Shown here: in pieces, positions 21,522-32,102 of the stretch
Layout of the letters: the number at the start of each line of letters is the position of its first letter
How positions within the stretch are numbered: position 1 is the stretch's first letter
From: Ustilago trichophora
Taxonomy: Eukaryota > Basidiomycota > Ustilaginomycetes > Ustilaginales > Ustilaginaceae
DNA: 64,000 bases
Assembly (NCBI GenBank): GCA_900323505.1
Contig: OOIN01000007.1
Location: forward strand, 372,001-436,000
Direction: 5' to 3'
Position numbers and translations under genes: made by a program
Notes under the pieces: model-generated
Databases searched by the model: none
Seen by the model: the letters and a program-made list of their open reading frames with translations, nothing else
What the model was told of the DNA's origin: nothing

Positions 21522-21695
21522 TGAAAAAGCTGAATCGCGAAGGCGAGACAGCGAGCGAAGTGATGGTGGAAGAGAAACAGAGAGACGTGCGCGCTGAGTT
21601 CGCTTGTACACGTCGCCTCTGCCTGGGCGCTGCTTACGTGAGCATTTTTTCACTACCGCTCCAGTGAAGCTAGCGCTCGTACCAAGCGCACTGCA
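21522..21695 (-). repeat. Split direct repeat A1 (5' terminus of the element)
   Basis: A 174-bp segment appearing identical to 15829-16002. The outer end is at 21695, after GCACTGCA; the next bases (ATCCTTCGG) are flank. The 939 bp between A1 and the gag start have no clear gene and probably form the leader. Confidence 0.9.
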
Positions 21696-22689
21696 ATCCT
21701 TCGGAATTTCTTCTCGACAAACAAGACTCGTTTAGTTTCGACACCCGCCAAGGCGGTGTGACGGCGGAGCCTGACTGACTCGCTGTGAGACGGAGTGACC
21801 TCGGTCACTCCGTAAATCCCACACAACGAAGGCTTGGCAAAGGCGCACCGGACGCACGATGAGCTGCATCCTTCTTGAGATGCCTTCTGCACGCATGTGC
21901 ATATCGTTTTTTCGAATTCGAATCGCTTGGCGTTCGAAGTACTGTCCATAGAGAGCCTTTCTCTGCGCCATTTTTAAAAAGAATTTGCGGGGCAAAACGC
22001 AGCAAAAGTCCAGCATGATCGAAGGAGTTTGAATCGCTCGGAAACGAGCAGCTGCTAGTGTAGCATGAATTTTGCCCCTTCTGCATGTACTGTACGGGAA
22101 CTACCTCTCTTTACTCTCTAACAATCCCAGTTTGAAAAACGGTAGTCCATTTTTTCTATTGTCCTCACTCAAAACAATTTCGTTCAATCGTCGCAACATT
22201 ACTGTCAGATACAAAGATCTAACAATCTCGATTTCAAAATTCACATCCTCCCTTATCAGTACACCTGCACCTGCAAAACACCACAAGAGTCTGAAGTCGC
22301 ATACAACCATCCATTCATGACCCAGCTGCTCTGCTAGAGTGACGGTGTGCACTGTCAGCTGGCAGTTGTGAAGCAGAGGCAGCTGTGGCCGCCATTGTGT
22401 CAACTACTGCCACAAGACATGGCCATCAACATGATCCGAAACCTTTATCCTTCTTCAGAGTATCATATTGATTTTTGTCTCCCAGAATGCCTTGAACAAC
22501 GCGGCATCACCAACACCTTACTCACACAGTCTACGCTAGCAAGCTAGACTGAACATTGGTCGGGTATCGTACATCCTGCTGAAACCAATAAATGCACCCT
22601 TCTTCAGCGCCTGTCCTCCCGGGGTGGTGAATCACAGACACGTGAAGCTGACAAACATATGACGCTCGATGTACAATATGCGAATGGAA
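21696..22689. other. Spacer between the retrotransposon and PPM1
   Basis: No protein-like frame. It contains a perfect 10-bp inverted repeat with a 2-base loop at 21791-21812 and a TACTGTAC motif near 22087. It should include the PPM1 3' UTR at its right end. Confidence 0.5.
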
Positions 22690-24554
22690 TTATACCTTTC
22701 GAATAGCCTGAATGATACAATAATGCTTGAGGAGCATATCGATTTCTTCGACTTCGTCGAGACCTTCGAGTCTCGACAGTCTAAACACGACGAAGAGAAT
22801 CAGACAAGAAGAAAATGTTAATCTTTGCCATCGAGGAGCTTAAACGTTAAACAGGGTTGTGCCTACCTTGACTTTTGCTCTGCTGCGAGATCCGACCAGA
22901 TCGAAAAGAGGCTTCTTCCACGCACTTGCACGTGTGGATCACTACCATGAATGGGCGTCGATGCAGCTTCTCTTGTTGCTGAATACCAGGCATGGTAGAA
23001 GCGCTCGCTTTGCGCTTGGATAGTAGGATAAGCTCTTGCACCGGGAAGAGAGAGTTTGCGCATCTGTTTAGCGTAGCACCAGAAGAGAACAAAGCAAGAG
23101 CTGTGAGTCAGCTAAGCAATTCAACAAAAAAGAGAGCTTGAAAGTTGGAGCAAGGCGACAAGACACACCTCGAGATTTTGCAACATGACCGTGCCGAATC
23201 GCGATGGTGGGATAGACGCTTGGGCTGCGGCATTAGTGCTGTTTGGATCGATTTGGTCGCTTGTTGTCTGTCCTGCAGGAGGAACTCCTGAATCGCCAGC
23301 AAGAGCAATGTCATAGCTCACAGCTTGGATCTTGGAGAACCTCTCGCCAAGATGACGAATCAGCCAATCAGCCTTGTTGGGCGTAATATAAGCGAGCACG
23401 CATTCGAATAGGATGAGTGTGGGCAGCTCTGCGTTCAGCCCTGAGCTTTGTGTGCCAAAAAGATGGTCTGGATCGATTCGTTCTGTTGCAGCAGTGTCGG
23501 GATGGAGCTGCCTGACGTCGGCTGCGAGGAGTGTGTACTTGGTTGAGCGCAAGACGTCCAATCGCTTCGCTTCTGATGCGAGTCCTTGCTCCATGCTGCT
23601 GCTCGATGGTAGATTGTTGAGAGGTACACCGTGAACAGTCGAGTCGAAGTCGAGAGATGAGCGCAAGATGGAGCTTCTCAGAATGCGGTTCAGCTTTTGA
23701 CTGGTGTTTTCGGCAAAGTCGATTTCGACATAGTGGTGTAGCTGCCTTGAAAGATCTGGATCCGACTGTTGCCACCAAATACAAGAAAGCAAAGAGGTAG
23801 CTGGTCAGTAAAGATTCCCAATCTCAGCTACGACTTTCAACAAGAACGTGCTTACCACAATCCTCCAGTATCGACTATCGCTACCGGCACCGATGGAAAC
23901 GATCTGCTTAGGTCCATCGCCTTGCTTCAAGAAGGTTTCCACCTCGGCATCAATAGTTGTACAGCGCAAGTAGGTCCCGATGTTGATGAGTGGAGATCTT
24001 TTCGCTGAAGCATCAGGTTGATGGAGTCTTGGAAACGAAGACCCGCTTGGGCCAAGTGCTCGTTCCTGCTGTGCAGTGTGCGATTGGGAAGATGTCGAGA
24101 ATTCTTGCGTGAAGGGCTCTGGCGGAAGATAGCCCAGCTTGAGCGCCGAAAGTCTCGAGAGAAGCGCATCTGAGTCGGTGTTGCGCACAGCATCGTCGGA
24201 AGCAGCTGTGCTTGATGGACCGCTGGAAGTTTCGCCTTCGTTGTTGTCACGTTGAGCTGCCATACGACTTCGGGGTAGGCCAAGGGAGAGACCTAGGGAG
24301 CGCGGTACCGCAGAGTTCGAGCTTGTGCTCCCTGTATCACTTGAAATGGTTGGCGATGCGGCTAATCGAGTCGTACCTAGCGTTCCGGTGTATCGCAACG
24401 AGCCAGAGGTGGACGACTGAGCAACGTTTCGAAGCGATTGTGCCGTTTGACCATGATTGGTTCTAGGCAAGCGTGGAGGCGGGCGTCCAGATTTAGACAG
24501 TTCGTCGTTGTCGTCTGTGACAAAAGGATCTCTGAGGCCTGTGTTGCGCTGCAT
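22690..24554 (-). CDS. PPM1: Leucine carboxyl methyltransferase (PP2A C-subunit methylation)
   Basis: Four exons by my reading: 24554-23856, 23765-23169, 23063-22867 and 22780-22690, joined by GT-AG introns, giving 527 residues. The enzyme transfers a methyl group from SAM to the C-terminal leucine of the PP2A catalytic subunit, controlling holoenzyme assembly. Evidence: DALLSRLSALKLGYL, the RSPLINIGTYLR box, SAM motif VSIGAGSDSRYW just before intron 1, YVEIDF, ILFECVLAYI, and the conserved LEGLDEVEEIDMLLKHYCI C-terminus in exon 4. The first 160 residues are a Ser-rich, probably disordered extension, making it longer than the usual 330-420 residues. The start at 24554 is the first ATG in a frame whose upstream part looks like leader; ATGs farther downstream in this extension are possible alternatives. 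Confidence 0.88.
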
Positions 24555-25159
24555 ATTGCGATACTTTTCCTGCTCGAGATCACCACCTCGGAGATAGTTG
24601 GGATAGTTGGAAGATGTATGATAGATCGAAACGAACAAGCTTGATGGTGGCCTGATCTCAGGGTCCAGTTGTGAAATGAATGTGGTTGATTTCCGAGTCC
24701 CGCGCCAGCTCGCGGAATGAAATTTCGGCAACGGACAAGCCTGTTTGCGACGACATCCTGACAGAGGAGCCAAGGACATTCGAAGACGTCAAAGAGTTGC
24801 AGCGGCCAGACTGCGATTCAAGCAGACGCTGTAGTCTTAACGTTTGCTTGTTGAATGCAGAGTTTGCGCTCAGCAAAGCATGGCTACAAACAGGGACAGT
24901 CTGAACAAGATGAAGAGAGGCAAGCTCACCAAAAAGGACACTGAAATGACGACAAGATAGGTAGCAACAGTGGGGGATAACAAGCATGACCTCCTGGCGT
25001 AGAAGCAACTGACAGCGCGGATGCACAACCGGAAGCAGCCACATCCAGAAATACGGCGCTCGGAAATACTCAGCGTAGAACAGACAAAGAGGCATCCTGT
25101 CTAGGTAGTACATGTGATTCTGCAGGAGCTGCCAAACCACAAGATTTGTAGGCTCTTGA
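24555..25159. other. Spacer and probable PPM1 leader
   Basis: Lies between the PPM1 start and the end of clathrin homology. A minus-strand frame stays open across it but its translation shows no family resemblance. Probably promoter and 5' UTR of PPM1. Confidence 0.45.
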
Positions 25160-27180
25160 GCCTGGACAAGGTTGGTAAGAACGACGACGCGCTTGATGCC
25201 GGCGTTGTGCTCGTAGTGCTCGAGCTCACGCTGCAGCAAGGGCCTTTGCGCAGAGGTTGGCGATGCGGGGACGGTCGTAGTGGGTGAACACCTCGTCGCC
25301 GAGACTGGAATCGGCGACCTGGGGAGCATTGACGAGGTTCATCTCGAGAAAGACGTGTCTGGATGTGAGCTTGCTCGGGCTCGTTATCCTTGAGGGCGTC
25401 GAGCAGGAAGCTGGTGGCCTGCTAGATCATGTTCTGGCTCATGAAGATGTCGGTGCCACGCCCAATGTCGACCAGAGGACCCGACTCGTCACCGACCAAG
25501 CTGCTGGCGAACTCGGCACCCTTCTCCGGGGTGATGCGGACATTGTGTTGGGAGAAGAGCGGCGTAATCGGGAGTGTAGCCGACCTTCTTGGCGTAGAGA
25601 ACAATCTTGTCAAATATACCGGGCCTCAGCGAAGCAGGCAACGACCTTGCCGAGGACATTGACTCTGAGCGTCTACCTCCGTGCCAAGCCCACGCCGTGC
25701 TGGTGGACAATGCACCAAGATTCTCGGAGCACTCGATCTTGCTCTCCTTGCGCCACTCCTCGAGCGAGTGCTTGCGGCCCTGGTTGAGGACGGGACGAGC
25801 GAGCTCGAGCGACTCGAACCTGTGGACCGAACCTTTCTCGAGAAGGATACCAAAGTACTGGAGGATGGGGCAGAGAGTACCAGGCTGGTTGGAGACTTGC
25901 TTCAATTGCTCAATGGTCTGTGAGCTTCGAAAGACGCCGCGTGGCGAGTTGGCATCGATCTTGGCGGCCTCACCTCTTGGCCTGTGGAGAAGAGCGAGTG
26001 GAACTGCTGAAGGTAGAGGTCATCGGCACCTGGCAAATTACTGCGCGAGGCAAGCTTGAAGGCGAGCTCCGAGCTGTTGAGGGTGCGAAGAATGTAAGCA
26101 ATCACGGTGTTCTCGTCGACCGAGATCGAGAAAACCTAACCTTGGCGGTTGATACCATTGACAACGCTGGTGGAACCTTGCTCTGCAATGACAAAGATGG
26201 TGTCGCCGGAAACACGGTTCTTGTAGATGCAAGCGCCGCTCTCGTAGTAAAGGTGGAAGAAACCTTGTTTTGTAACAAGATAGAAGATGCCGTGTCGCTT
26301 GCTGGCCTGCATGGCCGCGGAGAAGTCGTTGGTGACCTCTGGTGGGAAGAAGACCTCGATGGCCTTTATGGTGAAAGCGAGCTGGCGGTTCTAGTTGTCG
26401 ATCTCGACGGCTTGCAACTTGGCGCTGGTGGCAGTTCGGTCGGCGAAGGTGAAGAGCTTGAAGGAGCTGGGTGCTGTGTCGGATTTGAGCTCTGCATGCG
26501 CGGCGGCGTGTTCCTTGATGGGCTGCGAGACGCCACGATCGCGCTAGTAGAGCTGCGTTGATCTCTTGAACCGAAAAGCGTTGGGAGCATCCGAGAAGTT
26601 GCCAGAGATACCGACGAGGAAGAGCCACTCTTCATCTCGGCTTGGGCGAGAGTTGATGATCTGGGTCCGTTGCGAGCTGACGTGACAATTTAAGACCTTT
26701 ACTGGAGCTGCTTCGCCCTCCATGGACCAGTGAAATGCGGCGGTCTCGGTGACGATACCGAGGGCAGTGTTGCTGATCCGCTTCCAAAAGGGAACAAGAT
26801 TCATCTGAAATTTGCCAATGTTGAAGATCTGAAGCTGCTAAGGCCGACTTGAAAGCAATGAATCTTCTGAATGGGGCTCATGATGGCAAAGTCGGCTGTG
26901 AATAGTCTCCGTTACAAGAAAGAGAAAAGGATAAGGTCAGTGTCTTGGATCACTTGACCAACAAATGGCCGTCAAGCTACTTACAATTTGCTGATATCAT
27001 TCAAGTTGGAGTGACGGCTGAGTTCTGAATGTTGACGCTTTTACGAACGCAAACAGAATCTTCGAAACCGATGAGTGACATTGGCAAACAAGATGCTCTC
27101 GGTATAATACCAACATTCACGAGCGGAACATCTTCGAAGGAATTGCACTCCAGAGGAGACAATCCGTCAACCAGTGGTGT
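25160..27180 (-). pseudogene. Decayed N-terminal half of a clathrin heavy chain gene
   Basis: Read on the minus strand, several frames together match clathrin heavy chain from the terminal beta-propeller into the first leg repeats: FEDSVCVRKSVN, DFAIMSPIQKI, QLQIFNIGKFQ, FWKRISNTALGIVTET, FFPPEVTNDFSAAMQ, LPGADDLYLQQF, QPGTLCPILQYFGILLEKG, IVLYAKKVGYTPDYAALL, DESGPLVDI and [13 protein letters not shown]. The frame is broken by stops at 26544-26546, 26391-26393, 26136-26138 and 25422-25424, and by frameshifts near 26845, 25990, 25720 and 25540. An intron with GT-AG ends is still visible at about 26983-26900, so it derives from genomic DNA and not from a processed mRNA. Homology fades near 25160, leaving out the C-terminal half (hub and trimerisation region). 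A working clathrin gene must exist elsewhere, since clathrin heavy chain is normally needed for vesicle traffic. Confidence 0.88.
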
Positions 27181-27597
27181 TGCACGAAGGGGGTGTCGTC
27201 AGGAGGACTCGACGAGAGAGAGAAAGAGAAGGATAAGATCTGAGTAGCTCCTCGATAACCATATTCGCGCGGCAAAAGCAGTCAGTAGAGTTCCGATGCG
27301 GCTGGCCATGAAGTCAGCAAAGGCAATCCGTTTGTACACACACAGAAGTCATAAAAATCGTGGGCGAGAAAAGAAACATGGCAAGCAAAACTAAAGCTCA
27401 AAGCAGTGGCACGGATGACACAAATGGTGATTTTGAAGGATGGATGTGATTAGGTGTGCGAAGACGAAGGATTAAGCGGAAACAGAGAGGAAAGTGATGC
27501 AATAGAGTGCCAAGAATACCTTATATCGAGAATGTGCAAAGAGAAATCGCTTCTTCTTCAAGATCATCGACAGCTGGTACTATCGTATCAACTCAGC
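27181..27597. other. Spacer between the clathrin pseudogene and the hydrophobin gene
   Basis: No gene seen. The right end should contain the 3' UTR of the hydrophobin gene, which is read on the minus strand. Confidence 0.5.
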
Positions 27598-28049
27598 TTA
27601 GTTGATCGAGATAGGAGTGCAAGAAGTCTGGATGAGTCCGTTGTTGGCACTGCCCTCGCAGCAGACGGCGGTGTTCTTGCAGATGTTCTGGATGGGGACA
27701 GCAACACCAAGGACACCGACGGGGATCTGCTGGCAGTCGAGGCCGATAGCACCGTCGAGGATCTCGTTGAAGGCAAGGCCGAGACCGGCAAGGGCATCCT
27801 GGGCCTGCTTGCCCTGCTTCTGCTCGTGTGAAAGTGAGAGAGATATGGAAGAGTATTTTCGTGTCAGATCGCTGATCAGCTAGGCGATAGATGATCAGAG
27901 AAGCTATGGTGAGTACTTACAACCTGCGAACAGCACTGGGCGGTACCAGTGGAGCACTGGCCGTTACCGTTGTTCTCGGAGGCGGTGGGCATGGCCGAGG
28001 CGACGGCGGCGAGGGTGGCGACAGCGGCGAAGATGGTCTTGAACTGCAT
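27598..28049 (-). CDS. Class I hydrophobin, secreted
   Basis: Two exons, 28049-27921 and 27822-27598 (or 27819-27598), encode about 117 residues. A signal peptide (MQFKTIFAAVATLAAVASA) is followed by the eight-cysteine hydrophobin pattern: C-X6-CC in exon 1 and C-X17-C-X5-CC-X12-C in exon 2. The spacings fit class I hydrophobins, which assemble into amphipathic layers on aerial hyphae and spores. The intron has a GTAAGT donor (27920) and an acceptor near 27823. Hydrophobin genes are usually tightly regulated; here a TATA-like box and 4 kb of gene-free DNA lie upstream. It is unrelated in function to its neighbours. Confidence 0.92.
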
Positions 28050-31000
28050 TTTGAAGAAAGTTGTTTGGTGAAGCTGAAGAGCTAAAGAGTGTGGAAAAGT
28101 GTGGAAGAGTGTAAGAGAGTGGAGTGGAGTGGAGTGGATGAGTGGATTGATGATGAAAAGGAGATGAGAACGACGCCATTTGTCCCGCTCTATATACCTT
28201 TCGAGAGGGCAAGCATGGAGCTCGTGAGGGGTGGTCCGTATAGCGTGCTAGAGTGCAAGAAGCGAGTGTCTCTGGGAAGTCCTTGCTACACAGATCGTCG
28301 CTGTACGATCTGTTGCGACCGATACACAGCAAACTGAGACCTCTGGTGTCAGGCGCTTTCGACAATACCAAAACAACACGAAACACTTCCCAAGCCATCG
28401 GGTAAGAGGCATTCTACCAGTGTCATCTCGTCATACCAGAGTGCCAAGCTGGACAGCTTGGCTTCAACCAAACACGGCGGAACGAGCAACGAACAGGGCC
28501 AAAACAAGCACCACTTCCGGCGAAAGAAACATGCATGTCCACACAGCCAAGCGAGCCCGAGCGATCGAGCAGAGAGGCAAGCTCTCATGTTTTGACAGCT
28601 CTCGCAAAAGTCGACACTAGGATCATAGTGATAGACAGGCACGACCAAAACGGAGAGTTGGAACGGATTCGGTCAAGGATGGGCGCAGACGGAAAAGGGG
28701 CAGTAAGCATTTTGGCTTTGAAGCAAGGAATGAAGCGGAACAGGTTGATGCAGAATCGTCTTTGAAAGTGCATAAGCGAGGGTGTAAGGTGATGATGGCT
28801 TTTGTGGCGATGGAAGGAGGAAAGGTGATGCAGCTCACCGGTTACGTTTCTTAACAAGCTAATCGGGAGCGAATCGTGCATGGTGGACGAGATGCGGCGG
28901 CGGCAAGGATGTCAAAGCAAGCAGTATGCATGCTCGTGTCTGTCAACAATGCAAACCTAAAGCGATGTGCGAGAGTGGGGTGACATCTTGCAGACGCACT
29001 CGTAGAGGCAGACGCAGAGGCAGATGCAGACTGAGATGGCTGGTAGTAGGGAATAGAAAAAGTGGCTTGTTGCGACAGGAGGCGATTTTCGAGGCAAACC
29101 ATCTGTAGGGATCAAAGTGCCGGCTGCATCGTCTGCAAATTCCCGACGGGAGCGCACTGAGGGCGGCTGCATAGTCTGACAGCATCGGTGAGGATAGATG
29201 GATTCGAGGAACGCAAAGTGCCTGCCCGGCAGTCGGTAGGTTCCATTGTTTGCGTCGTGTACGAGCCAAGTATATGCACAAGCACGAGCATGAGCCTCGG
29301 TTTTGTAAGCGCACAGATGCAACTGCCGTACTGTACACCCTTGCCGCCTGTCGTATGGCCCCTCGCCGCCATTGACGCGCCAACGCCATGTCTGAATTTG
29401 ATTTCTCGGAGAAAATTCAGCCAGACAGCCAGCAAGGCGCTTGTGCGAGCCATGTCTCGCCAACACACAACACAGAATCTCAGAATAGATCACCCTCACA
29501 CACACACATACACAAGTGTACAGTGAGTCAAGTCTCTCCACCGTGCGCTTCAGATTGCTGTTCTGTGAGCTGTTCCGTCCGTTTTTCATGTGCATGAACT
29601 ATGCACAATTGACAACAACACTCCGCAAAAAAAACAAAAAAAAAGGTTTTCCGGCACTGCACGCGCCTGCTGTACCTCTAAACAGTCACAAAATGTGCTT
29701 GGCGATGCAGACACCGACCTCACTTGTCCGTCACAGCAAGCGCCTTGATCTTAGCTTGAATATGCTCACGGAACTGGTACAAGGATCTGGGTAGAAGCTC
29801 GACAGATGCGGAGTGCAAATACTTACACGAGCCGATGATTCGGCGCTAAAAGTCGGTCCAAAAGAATCAGAACAGTCAGCAAAAGCAAGCGAAACCATCT
29901 CATCGTTGTTGTTGTTGTTGTATGCCAGATGGAAACTTGTGGTTCGATTTCGGTCGCCCTGCTCTTTCGAAGAGTCACCGTGTGGAAAGTTTGGAGACCG
30001 AGACATCAAGATCAAGAGAAGGTGAAACGTTGGCATCGATGACTCGGACCACACACACACACACACACGATAGCCTTGCGCAGACAAGGCGTGTTTTAGA
30101 TCATGGGAATCCACGCTTTGTGGCTTGAATTGGATGTGATGGAACCTAAAGATCGGCATACATCTAAGAAGCTCTTTGGTGAGACGAGGACACATTCCTG
30201 ACTCGTTTGGCTGCCCTTTCGAGTCAGACCCGTTGTCCAGCTCGGATAATCCTCTTTGGACCGCCTCAATTGAGATAGTCAACCATGAATGCGGTCAACC
30301 ATCTACCCACCGCGGGAAGGCTATTTGGGAAGAGAGAGAGACATGTCTTTGTTGGCAGCGATCCTTCAAAGCTCACCCATCGATCTCTGCCGAAAGTTTG
30401 AGATAAGGAGAGAACCTTCCGCATCGAACGTTTCTTGCGCGAAAGAAAACATGCATTCCTTGACGTCGTAACTACTGATCATCATTCTTACTCATCCTGG
30501 CCGAAATGACCGATCTATCGGTATACAGCACACTGGCATGAAACGAAAGCTGGAGGGCGTAGGGGAATGAGATGACCAGAAAGCTTGTTTCCTCGGCTGG
30601 CTGATATTTTGGGAACCATCGGCGATCAACATTGCCATCCGACGCGCAGAAAGCTTCTATCGACAGCAGAGGCAACAGGAGCAGCAAGCAAGCGAGGGAG
30701 GGAAAGGAGGCGTAAAATCACGGGAGATGATGATGGAGAAAGGCTGCAGCCAAGACGTCCATGCATTCTAAGGAACGCCGCCATGTCCCGACGTCGCAGA
30801 CAAAACTCCTATGGAAGCTCTTGACCGCACATTGCGAGCGAGGAGCGACAGAGGGAAAGAGGGAAGGGACGAGGAAATGCAAACGCTGTGGAATGTGAGC
30901 TACTTCGTGGGATTGCTTTCGGAACGGATCGACATTTTTTTCAAGAGAAAGAGGATATGCTTTAAGCGAGCCAGAGAGCGGGGAGAAATCCAAATGCAAA

Positions 31001-32102
31001 AAGTACGGGGGCAGTCTGACCACATGTCAAGATGTGCATCTCGTTTGTCCTGCGTTGCCTCTACTCGGTGCTTGACTGGCGTAATGCCACGATTTCCATC
31101 CCAGCCTGCTGTAACAGCCGGTCCAGCGAGACAAAAACGGAATTTGAGTTTTTTGAGGCTTGGAATGTCAACTACATCCCTCATCAGTCGCAGCATTACT
31201 CCATCACAATTTTAGTCCAATACGATCTCCACACAGCTCTGGGTATGCACTTGAGCCAGCAATGACCGTCGGCCCGATGCATCGGAACTTGCGCTTCGCT
31301 TCGCTAGAATCACAAAAGACTCACATACAGAGGTTCCTGCACCGCCCCCGCGCCGTTCCTCCTCACCGCGCAGATCTTCCTGTTCGTCACAAAATTTGTG
31401 ATGGGGATGATCATCATCTTCACAAAGCGAGGAGGAGTACATAGGAGACCAGCACACAAGCGAGGAGAGAGGGCGTGTGCAGGCGTCTGAACCTGATCCA
31501 CGGGAAAGTTGGCTCGCAGTTTGGGCGCTCCAAATCTGCACACGCCTTGCCACTCGTATCAGCATGCCAGACCGTGTCTCAAACATGTGACTTTGCCTCC
31601 TTCTCTAAATCCTCGCCCTCTCTCTCGTTCTCCAGCTTGATCTTCTGCCCCACTCTTACACGCTCCGCTGGCGATTGTTTTCACATTGACTCTCAAGCGC
31701 CTTGCCGCAGCCTTCCTTGGATCTCATGGAGGGCACGTGTGTTGCGAGTCTCACCCTTCGCGTCGATCGCACGTGCCTTCCATCCATCTCCTCAGTTTAG
31801 CTTCAACATTGGGCGAGTGTCGATGCTATCCAAACCCGAGATCCGATCGTTTTGTCTCTCAACACCGACACGGCGGCTCAGCTTCTTTCTCACTCGCCAT
31901 CAACATGGCTACCAAACTCAACAAGGATGTGCCTCCTTCAAGCCATCGCCTTCATCCAAACGTCTTTGTGAACAGTCCGCACGTAAGGGGAGGAGAAGAG
32001 AAAAGCCTACTGCAGAGTCGCTGTCGCATTACGGAGGTATACAATGTGGCAGGAATGCAGGTCATTTTAAAGGGAAGAGCTAAGGAGGAAGAGAGGACGC
32101 AC
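28050..32102. other. Four-kilobase gene-free region between hydrophobin and eL28
   Basis: Only short open frames of low-complexity composition were found on both strands. It contains (CA)n at about 30048-30068, an A-rich run at 29627-29644, a GTTGTT repeat near 29906-29920 and a GTACTGTAC motif near 29328. The left part should hold the hydrophobin promoter and the right end the eL28 3' UTR. A multi-exon gene with very short exons cannot be excluded. Confidence 0.5.
28191..28196 (-). promoter_or_regulatory. TATA-like box of the hydrophobin gene
   Basis: TATATA followed by GAGCGGG on the coding strand, 142 bp upstream of the hydrophobin ATG. Position and sequence fit a core promoter element, followed by a GA/CT-biased leader. 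Not proven. Confidence 0.5.

Larger units (their letters stand above)
15587..21695 (-). mobile_element. Tyrosine-recombinase retrotransposon with split direct repeats (DIRS order, PAT/Ngaro-like)
   Basis: A 6,109-bp element read on the minus strand. In element orientation the order is A1 (21695-21522), gag, RT-RNase H, tyrosine recombinase, B1 (16116-16002), A2 (16002-15829), B2 (15701-15587). This A1-ORFs-B1-A2-B2 arrangement is the split-direct-repeat layout of PAT and Ngaro elements, and the recombinase in place of a DDE integrase assigns it to the DIRS order. The A copies appear identical over 174 bp; the B copies differ at two of 115 positions. All three reading frames are free of obvious disabling mutations, so the copy appears young and possibly active. 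No target-site duplication is seen at the ends, as expected for recombinase-mediated insertion. Whether it is closer to PAT or Ngaro needs a tree. Confidence 0.88.

Noticed and set aside
24658..25329. 223-codon minus-strand frame between PPM1 and the clathrin remains
   Set aside because: Only its first third carries clathrin-like sequence; the rest has no family resemblance and includes the probable PPM1 leader.
25920..26561. 213-codon plus-strand frame opposite the clathrin remains
   Set aside because: The minus strand has clear clathrin similarity here; the plus frame is its antisense.
28957..29595. 212-codon minus-strand frame in the spacer between hydrophobin and eL28
   Set aside because: Cys/Val repeats come from (CA)n and (GT)n tracts; no domain, no splice sites, no codon bias like the neighbours.
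29731..30282. 183-codon minus-strand frame
   Set aside because: Low-complexity with poly-Asn from a microsatellite; no similarity recognised.
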